Source: Dugong dugon (lineage: Eukaryota > Chordata > Mammalia > Sirenia > Dugongidae). Taken from it: a stretch of 64,000 nt of DNA. This document shows positions 56,700 through 64,000 of the stretch, in pieces (the stretch's first letter is position 1; each line of letters starts with the position of its first letter). Under the pieces are notes generated by a model. That model made no database searches, was not told the DNA's origin, and saw nothing but the letters and a program-made list of their open reading frames with translations. The stretch covers positions 57,049,128 to 57,113,127 of the forward strand of contig CM057481.1 of NCBI GenBank assembly GCA_030035585.1, in the 5' to 3' direction. The position numbers and the translations under genes are program-made.

Positions 56700-56960
56700 C
56701 TTGTACACTATTTTATAAATGACCACCTGCTACATGCTAGACACTGTGATAAGCACTTGGGATACGATAGGGAGAAACCCTGGGCCCAAGAAGCTCATAA
56801 CATAGAAAGGGAGACATATAAGAAAAGATGTAAGTATATTAGAGTATGCAAAGTGCTGTAATGGGGCGAAATACAGAAGTGCTCAATGGGAGCACAAAGG
56901 AGGAGCTCCTCACCTTTTACCCTTGGGCAGGAAGAAAAATTCTTAGAGGCAGGGACATCT
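56700..56960 (-). mobile_element. L2 LINE 3' region, antisense
   Basis: 'ctacatgctagacactgtga', 'taagcacttgggatacg' and 'gaagctcataacatagaaag' are antisense L2 landmarks. Confidence 0.65.
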
Positions 56961-57264
56961 AAGGTAAAACCTTAAACACAAAGGAAATTTTTACAATGAA
57001 ATCACTGAACTGGGAAAAGGCATGGCAGACATCGGGGACAGCACACACTGACACCAGAAGATCCCACCCTCAGATACTCTGATCTAGTAAGTTTAAGGTG
57101 AAGAGAAGGAAAATGCATTCTTAACAAGCATGCCAAGAGATTCTGATGTAAGTGATTCAAGACTTTGAGAAGATTGACAACAGCATGGTAAGTTCAACCA
57201 GTGCAGAATGTGAACATCTTGGAAAACGTGGCACCCTTGTTGAAACTCAGTTGGCCATACATGT

Positions 57265-57390
57265 TTTGCTTTGTTTTCCCCCTTTCTGGACTCTCAATTC
57301 TATTCCATTGATCAATGTGTCTATCCTTATGCCACTACCACACAACTTACTGTAGCTTTGTAGTAAGTTTTGAAATTGGGCCTGGGAGAC
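57265..57390 (-). mobile_element. L1 fragment, antisense
   Basis: 'ggactctcaattctattcca', 'ttgatcaatgtgtctatcct' and 'agctttgtagtaagttttga' are classical antisense L1 ORF2 wording. Confidence 0.8.
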
Positions 57391-59160
57391 TTTTAAGATG
57401 TAGAAATGAAGGAGGTGATTGTTAGTTTAAACAAGTGTCAGAGGTGGGTAAAGATGCCAGTGACAGCTTTGTCAATGTTTAAATGATAATCACTGAAAGC
57501 TACATCTTCTTTTATTCTTTTTTTGGTCCCATCTCATGTGGTCTTTATTCCAATGACCAGGCTGTTATTTTCATTAAAATAAAACTGTCTACCAATGCAT
57601 ACATGCTGAATGACATTTATGCCCTGACATCAAGGAGGAAATATGTAATGAGACCATCACAAATGCTCAAGCTGATGAATACAGGTTGACTGCTCCCTTT
57701 CCAATCACATAAAGAAACACATATTTTCTGCACATGGTCTCACACCACCAGTAACCCACCTGTCAACTTCTACTCAAGTTTACCTTGGTAGCCATTTTCA
57801 CAAAGAAACAAAGTTATTGTTGTTTTAATCACTTCATAAATGTTACCAAATACTGGTAAATGATCAAAGATACATTGAGACATTGATGCTGGGCAGGTAG
57901 CTAGGTTAACTCACTAGCTAAATGACTCATTCTTTTCCCTTATCTGACCAAGTTGAAAAGCACTGCCTGGCACAGATTTAGAAGTTACCAGTGCATAGCT
58001 TAAACTCTGAATTTTTGAATGAGGACGATCGTCAATGACACACAGGAACAAAAGTAACATTGCCAGCTGTTTCATATACCCTTTCCAGTCAGACTTGACC
58101 TAGTCCTCAATGCTTCCCCAAATTCCTAATTCTTTTCTGCCTGAGGGAAGGAAAAGCATTCTGTCTTCCAATGGAAAAAGGAGATGCACAAGCAACAGCT
58201 GGGCAGAGTAATTGTCCCTTCCTGTGGAGCCAGCTAAGCCATAGAAGTGGATCATTATGTTCCTAGGTGAGAATCCCAGACTGGTGATTCTTTGGGCTTT
58301 ATTTAACTTCTTTTGTTTGATGAACATTAGCTCACCATCTCTCCATACTCAAAGGTCTAATATTTATAGAACACGTCCAGAAATACATCTGACAAAATAG
58401 AATGCTGAAAATTACTTCCATTGAGGTTGCAATGCCAACATTAAAACAAAACACATACAACAGAATCTTGCAATTAACCCACAAAAACAAAACACAATCC
58501 AATGATGGCTATGGGCCTGAGGTCCCACAGGCAGTTGGGAAATGGGAACCTGTGTTCTAGCATACGAATTATTCACTTAATGGAAATTTAACGTTCCAAG
58601 TTTGAGCACGGTTTATGGTCACATTATGGAATATGTTCACCACTTATTACCTAAAGATTCATAGTCTAGAAACTTTGAGGATTTGGTTTTTCATCTTGGG
58701 ACTAAATTGTGAACAGAATTTATTGGTTGGTTTTGAAACCATTGCGTTAAGGGGGGAGCCCTATCCTCTAAACCAATTGTGGAACAGCCCAGGCATGTCC
58801 TAACTACTCAGTGAGGCTGTTTTTATCTGCCTGAGGCTGTTTTTATCTGCCAGAGACAAGGTCACTGGTACAAGTAGTGACTGCTCCACTGGACATATTC
58901 GTCTGCCTCCGAGTGTGGCCCGAAACATCTGGCTGGGACGGAAACTCACAGCCACCTTATTCATAGCTGCAGACAGATCTTGAATGATATGGGTCTGGGG
59001 AAGGAAACACATGCCGGTGTCCTGGCCACTTATTTTAATTTAAAAGGGAGATTAAAAAAAAAAAAAAAAAGCAATAACTTTACTCCTAATGTGAATTCCA
59101 AGGAGGGAGCTAAATAAATTGCCTCTACTCTACCCAGACCACCATTAATCTATACAAATA
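57391..59160. other. Mostly single-copy DNA
   Basis: No recognised repeat or gene. Short frames (57483-57689, 58100-58327, 58615-58803, 58800-59012) lack protein character. A run of 17 A lies at 59054-59070. Confidence 0.45.
58812..58851. repeat. Perfect 20-bp tandem duplication
   Basis: The unit 'tgaggctgtttttatctgcc' occurs twice with no mismatch, head to tail. Confidence 0.97.
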
Positions 59161-59164
59161 CTAG

Positions 59165-59265
59165 TCAATTAAATCAGATTACACTTGTAGAAGTGCTTGG
59201 CAGCAGGGCCTGACACATAGTAAGCCTTCCAGTAAATCTTAGTGGCAATTAATAATAAATCTTAC
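59165..59265 (+). mobile_element. MIR SINE 3' part
   Basis: 'gtagaagtgcttggcagcag' and 'ggcctgacacatagtaagcc' are the MIR 3' end. Confidence 0.65.
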
Positions 59266-59508
59266 TCTGTACTACTTAAAGATATTTGCATGCATTTAGA
59301 ATTCCAATAGAGATGACCTCAGTGCCAAGACACCAAAACAAAGCGCTCTTTGTAAACATGCTGGACATCATTTACTGTTTCTTGTGTCTGGAAAGGTCAG
59401 CTGTTCTTCTTTTGAACATGTATGAGTGTTATATGGGTGTGTGTTTGGGGAGGAGAGATAGGGCACCAGCAACCATGGCGGTGAGGAGTTTTAAGGTATA
59501 TGACTAAC

Positions 59509-59615
59509 TGTTGTTGTTAGGTGCTGTCAAGTCGGTTCCGACTCACAGAGATTCCCATGCACACCAGAATGAAACACTGCCCAGTCCTGTGCCATCCTCA
59601 CAATCATTGCTCTGA
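59509..59615 (-). mobile_element. RTE 3' tail fragment, antisense
   Basis: 'ttgttgttaggtgctgtcaa' and 'gtcggttccgactcacagag' followed by 'ctgtgccatcctcacaatca'. It is about 107 bp, strongly 5'-truncated, and well matched to the family. Confidence 0.85.
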
Positions 59616-60089
59616 ACAATTAATGGAAGTGAAATGTGATATACCTGTTGCTTACGTGCTTTGCAGACCCTATGTATAGCCATGAACCAATAATATTCAA
59701 ATCTTTAAACAACTATGGATGAAGCAATGGCATACTACTTTGTCACTCAATATTCTTTGTATAAGGACTCTCAGTTAATTTCTGCTTTGAGATTCAGGAA
59801 AATCGCTGTCTTTATAGATTAATATATCTGCTTGCTATTTTCAGAAATCCCACTGAGTCACTTGGCATCTTTCTTTTGTTACGTTAGCAGCTTTGGAGTT
59901 ATACCTAACTTTACCACCCAGGTGGGAAAAATCTGCTCAACCAATATACCGAGTACTAAAAACACCGACTCCCTCTGCCTTCTCCAGATGGTTTGGAGAT
60001 GTCTTACTCTACCAGAGTTTGAAGCTGCCTTAAATATAAAGTATATAAAGAATGACATAAAACAGCATTTATAAGATAGCATTCATAAT

Positions 60090-60180
60090 ACAGCGTTGTG
60101 GCATAACGGAGGGTTAAGTGTTATTCACACTCAGAAAATGGGTTCAAATCCTATTTCTATCAGTTATTTGCCTCTTTAGC
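60090..60180 (+). mobile_element. Possible MIR SINE head
   Basis: 'gtggcataacggagggttaa' and 'gggttcaaatcctatttcta' resemble a MIR head. Weak. Confidence 0.35.
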
Positions 60181-60379
60181 TTCTCCATATGTCATAGTTC
60201 TTTCTTTGTCTTTGTTCCTTCAGTTTGCCTGACTAGAATGAGTTCTTCATTCATCTTCTCTTACCTAAGCCAAGCCATTAGTCAAAATCTTCAAGTTCCA
60301 CACCCTTAGTAGGTCCTTTGTCTATTTCCTCATCTTGCATCATTCACTATATTTCTGTCCTTCTTATGACAGTGAATGG

Positions 60380-60725
60380 ATCAGGGGAACATGTGACCCT
60401 AAGTGGTCTCATCAAATCACAGTGCTCTGAAGCCTGAGAATTGCACTGGAACCACTGAGGAAGAGAAACTCCCTGTCATTAACCCTGGGACTTTCTGGTG
60501 GTCATACTGACACCCAAAGGAAGGGAATGCCTGAAATTAACACCAGCACTGAGGAAAATAGTTGCAAGACATGGAGACACATGGTTTTGAGCACTTGAAT
60601 TCAGCCATGGCTGCAGCCATATACTAAAAGACTTTTCAGTCATATTGGCCAATAAATTACCTTTTATGGTTAAGCCTACTTGAGTTGTATTCCCCTTATT
60701 TGCCACTGAAAGTCTACTAATATAA
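60380..60725 (+). mobile_element. Probable LTR (ERVL/MaLR class), diverged
   Basis: 'ttggccaataaattacctt' near 60646 and 'tacttgagttgtattcccct' resemble the 3' part of an ancient mammalian LTR. The ends are indistinct. Confidence 0.45.
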
Positions 60726-60769
60726 CTATAGTATTATTAGGGTTTTTTGTTTTGTTTCTTTTTTCTTTT

Positions 60770-61020
60770 ATGTTTACAATGCTGGGAATTCAGTAGTGAC
60801 TGGGGAAAACATAGTCCCTGCCTCATCGAGTTAATAGCCTTGTGAGAGACACCAATGAGTCAGTAACCTGTTGCCATCTCGTCGAGTCTGACTAAATGAA
60901 TCATATTAACTGCTAATGGTGGAGAGATACAGAGGGCTATGAGAACTCAGCAGGGGCGCCTAACCCAATTTAGGAAAGTCAGGGAGGGGAAGACTTCTCA
61001 GAGGAGGCAACATCAGATGG
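60770..61020 (-). mobile_element. L2 LINE fragment, antisense, with a small SINE-tail remnant
   Basis: 'gaattcagtagtgactgggg' and 'agtccctgcctcatcgagtt' on the left and 'gaagacttctcagaggaggc' on the right resemble antisense L2. At 60863-60890 'aacctgttgccatctcgtcg' is an antisense SINE-tail remnant. Confidence 0.5.
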
Positions 61021-61672
61021 ACTCTTTATCACCTGTTCTTCAGGTATCAAAATTAAAGTTACATGTTCAGCCTCAAATTGAGTGCACAGTGAGTAACAAG
61101 GTGGACGCCTAGCCTTAGGTATCATCCGTATAGCTCTAAAACTATAACTTATCCTTAAAATTCCCACCTAGTAAGATGTCAGCCCTTCATTCTATTTTAA
61201 TAGCTAAATTTGCATTATTCATGATTATTGCCTCAGAAACATAGATTATCACAGCTGTTCATCCATCATATATATAGTTTCCAACCCCACCACCCACTCC
61301 CAATCAGAATTTTGGCCATGGCCCCAGTTGGTACTGACAGAGAACACATAAACGTTAAATACTATAACAGTCTGTGGCAGAAGGAGAAAAAAACAATTCA
61401 GCGACTGCCACTGCTGCAAAATTGTAACCAGAAAAACAAAAATACTTCATCCAAGTTCCCTTTTTTTTTTTTTAAAGTGATATACACTGACACAGCAATT
61501 CTCTGATAGGTTTAGTAAAAACCATCAAAAAGCTAATGAAATGAACTCAATAAAACCTTTTTATGGCTCTCGTCCTGGGAAAATGGTAAAGCTGGTCAGG
61601 ATTTGAATAGTAACTTAAATATCAATAACCAATGAAGGGCAGCATGAATTTCATGCATTATATATGGATTCA
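61021..61672. other. No recognised feature
   Basis: Single-copy DNA. The plus-strand frame 61228-61506 has no protein character. Confidence 0.45.
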
Positions 61673-62143
61673 TCACATCCTAATAATTGTAAGAACTGAA
61701 AGTTTCCAATCCTTAGATAAGAATTTCAAACAAAGAGCTAATAATATTAGATTGCTCAAAATCTGATCTTGGGTTTTTTCCCATTCCATATGTCCTTTGG
61801 TAGTTAAGTCAAGAGGTTTTGTGACGAATTGTACTCCAAGAGATCCAGTAGGGAACCCTGTCAAGCTGTCCTTCAAATCAACCTTATAAAGAATGACTTC
61901 AAAATGAGCAGGCACAAAAGAAGAAAAAAGAAAAGCTAAAACAGACTTATGATGAATATCTCTTTGAGATTTCAAATTGGCAAAATATTTGCAAAATGAA
62001 TTGACAATGGTAGGGTTGATCAGGTGTGGTGGCCAGTCTTCAGGACAGTCCCCAATGATCTTTGCCTGCTGATATTCATGCCCTTGTCTAATTTTTCCCA
62101 CAATGAATAGGGCTGACCTGTATAAAATAATAGGATACTGCAA
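61673..62143 (-). other. Open frame of 156 codons, unrecognised, probably not a gene
   Basis: This is the longest minus-strand frame outside identified transposon coding sequence, L1 fragments and the Tigger-overlapping frame at 907-1407. Its first 20 or so codons are antisense to the MaLR-type LTR at 62080-62502, which argues against a native start. The remainder (e.g. 'CPEDWPPHLINP', 'KSQRDIHHKSVLAF') resembles no domain I know. No signal peptide, repeat or coiled coil is evident, and a hydrophobic stretch occurs only near the C-terminus. It could be chance or a relic of an unrecognised element. Confidence 0.3.
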
Positions 62144-62502
62144 AAATGGAGGACTATGACATCAGAGGTCATAAAAGATGTTGTGACTTCTGTCTAGCTC
62201 TCTTGGATCAGTCACTCTGGGAAACACCAACCTTCCTTCTATGAGGATGCTAAAGTAATCCTCTGGGGAATCCCAGGTGGAAAGGGAAGAAATGAAAGCT
62301 GATTAGCTACAGCTAGCACCAACTTCACAGCCATTTGAGTGAGCCACATTGGGAGTGGATCCTTTAGACCCAATCAAGTCTAAAGATGGCTGCAGCCTGG
62401 CCAAAACCTTGACTATGACCTAATGAGATACCCTGAGCCAGAAGGGTCCAATTAAGCCACTCCAGAACTTCAGAGAGACAGAAGCCATGAAATAATAAAT
62501 GA
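62080..62502 (+). mobile_element. MaLR-type LTR (MLT1-like)
   Basis: 'ggtcataaaagatgttgtga', 'cttggatcagtcactctggg', 'gccatttgagtgagccac' and 'gccatgaaataataaatg' follow the MLT1 order, including the late poly(A) signal AATAAA near 62495. Confidence 0.78.
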
Positions 62503-62833
62503 TTGTTGTTGTTGTTAGGTGCCTTCCAGTTGGCTCAGACTCATAGTGACCCTATGTACAGCAGAACGAAAAGTACGCAAATAAGGCAATTGAAAACATC
62601 ATGGCTTGGATCAAGCGTGAATTAGTCCTCAAAGTGACATCATTTCTTTTCAACACTTTCAAGAGGTCTTTTGCAGTAGATATGCCCAATGCAATACGTC
62701 CTCTGATTTCTTCACTGCTGCTTCCATGGGCATTGATTGTGGATCCAAGTAAAATGAAATCCTTGACAACTTTAATATTTTCTCTATTTATCATGATGTT
62801 GCTTATAGGTCCAGTTGTGAGGATGTTTTCTTG
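62503..62833 (-). mobile_element. RTE fragment, antisense, with internal deletion, fused to L1
   Basis: 62503-62570 is the antisense tail ('ttgttgttgttgttaggtgc'). A jump near 62570 skips about 300 bp to the coding region ('aaggcaattgaaaacatcat'). It ends abruptly near 62833, where L1 3' UTR begins. The minus-strand frame 62552-62965 and plus frame 62601-62861 derive from this junction. Confidence 0.82.
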
Positions 62834-64000
62834 TTCTACATTTTTCTCCAGCTCTGTCTGAGACCCACTGTTGTGATTCCTGACAAAGCCGTCAGTGGTG
62901 GTAGCCAGGCACCATCTGGTTGTACTGGACTCAGTCTGGTGGAGGTCGTGGTAGTTGTGGTCCATTAGTCCTTTGTACTAATCTTTCCCTTGTATCTCGT
63001 TTTCTTCATTCTCCCTTGCTCCCGAAGGGGTGAGACCAGTGGAGTATCTTAGATGGCTGCTCACAGGCTTTTAAGACCTCAGATGCTACTCACCAAGGTA
63101 GAATGTAGAACATTGTCTTTATAAACTGTACTATGCCAATTGAGCCAGATGTTCCCCAAGACCATGGTCCCCACAGCCCTCCACCCAGCAATTCAGTCCC
63201 TCAGGGAGTTTGGATGTGTCTATGGAGCTTCCATAACCTTGACTTGAACAAGTTGTGCTGACTTTTGCAGTACTGTGTACTGTCTTATCCTTCACCAAAG
63301 TTACCACTTATTTATTGTCTAGTTAGTGTTTTTCCATCCCCACCCCTACCTTCCCTCGTAACCATCAAAGATTGTTTCTTTTTGTGTGAAAACCTTTTCA
63401 TGAGTTTTTATAGTAGTGGTCTCATACAATATTTGTCCTTTTGTGATTGACTTATTTCACTCAGCATAATGCCCTCTAGATTCATCCATGTTACGAGATG
63501 CTTCACAGATTGATCATTGTTTTTTAACATTGCATAATACCCCATTATGTGTATGTACCATAGTTTGTTTATCCATTCATCTGTTAATGGGCCTCTAGGT
63601 TGCTTCCATCTTTTTGCTATTGTGAACAGTGCTTCAAGGAATATGGGTGTGCATATGTCTATTAGTGCGAAGGCTCTTACTTCTCTAGGATATATTCCTA
63701 GGAGTGGGATTGGTGGATCGTATGGTATTTCTATTTCTAGCTTTCTAAGGAAGTGCCATATCATTTTCCAAAACGATTGTATCATGTTGCATTCCCACCA
63801 GCAGTGCATAAGATTTCTAATCTCCCTGTAGCCTCTCCAACGTTTATTATTTCCAGTTTTTTTGATTCGTGCCAGTAATGCCAGGGTGAGATGGTATCTC
63901 ATTGTGGTTTTAATTTGCATTTCTCTAATGGCTAGTAACATGAGCATTTCCTCATGAGTCTGTTGACCGTTTGAATGTCTTCTTTGGTGAAGTGTCTGTT
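62834..64000 (-). mobile_element. L1 LINE 3' part, antisense, running off the window
   Basis: 62834 to about 63460 is L1 3' UTR, matching in reverse the 3' UTR at 35800-36240 and, in the same orientation, that at 28090-28700. ORF2 C-terminal coding sequence follows to the window end. The last about 400 bp of the usual 3' UTR and the poly(A) are missing at the RTE junction. Confidence 0.88.
63408..63947 (-). pseudogene. L1 ORF2 C-terminal fragment, 179 codons open
   Basis: Contains the wording typical of L1 ORF2 ends ('IKTTMRYHLTL', 'HCWWECNMIQSFW', 'LTDEWINKLWYIHIMGYYAML', 'GIMLSEISQSQKDKY'). It stays open longer than the same region of the full-length L1 at 28747-29283, suggesting a younger copy. 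The upstream part lies outside the window, so intactness of the element is unknown. The plus frame 63547-63831 is a shadow. Confidence 0.88.

Noticed and set aside
63408-63947. 179-codon open frame as a host gene
   Set aside because: The wording is that of the L1 ORF2 C-terminus, so it is annotated as L1.
1-64000. CRISPR arrays, operons or bacterial mobile systems
   Set aside because: No regularly spaced short repeats, no operon-like coding and a typical mammalian repeat landscape.

Overview
The window is mammalian nuclear DNA and consists almost entirely of interspersed repeats. I found no exon-intron gene, no RNA gene, no CRISPR array and no prokaryotic feature. An afrotherian genome, most likely a paenungulate such as elephant, is suggested by three things. 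There are about 15 copies of a tRNA-headed SINE whose 3' end matches an RTE (BovB-like) LINE. There are about a dozen RTE pieces. There are also L1 elements with a distinctive 3' UTR. MIR, L2, MaLR LTRs and Tigger1 form the older, pan-eutherian layer. The species call rests on recollection of repeat families, not on a search.

Layout. 1-9.3 kb: old L1 in antisense, cut by a Tigger-type element, a MaLR LTR, SINEs and three RTE pieces; two RTE copies face each other and share a 46-bp downstream block. 10.1-13.1 kb: a 5'-truncated RTE with a solo LTR inside it. 13.1-15.6 kb: mostly single-copy. 15.6-18.1 kb: RTE tail, two adjacent L1 3' UTRs and an older L1-like piece. 19.3-25.5 kb: three MaLR LTRs, nested insertions, SINEs and an RTE derivative lacking its middle. 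26.7-27.6 kb: RTE and L1 tails. 27.74-35.24 kb: a structurally full-length antisense L1 (7,502 bp with a 10-bp target duplication) that split a MIR. 35.7-38.3 kb: an L1 tail inside a SINE, then a composite of three L1 tails. 38.8-40.6 kb: a compact RTE derivative and an antisense RTE. 42.0-42.5 kb: a second solo LTR. 44.9-47.9 kb: the longest repeat-poor stretch. 48.74-51.89 kb: a nearly full-length RTE with target duplication. 52.745-55.14 kb: a complete but dead Tigger1. 55-62.5 kb: SINEs, MIR, L2 and LTRs in single-copy DNA. 62.5-64 kb: an RTE piece fused to the 3' half of another antisense L1 that runs off the end.

All coding capacity belongs to broken transposable elements. The relationship worth reading is between RTE and its dependents. 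The full RTE, internally deleted RTE copies, a chimeric SINE and the common SINE all share the same 3' end. The compact forms also share a piece of the RTE 5' region, so the window shows a plausible series from autonomous LINE to parasitic SINE.
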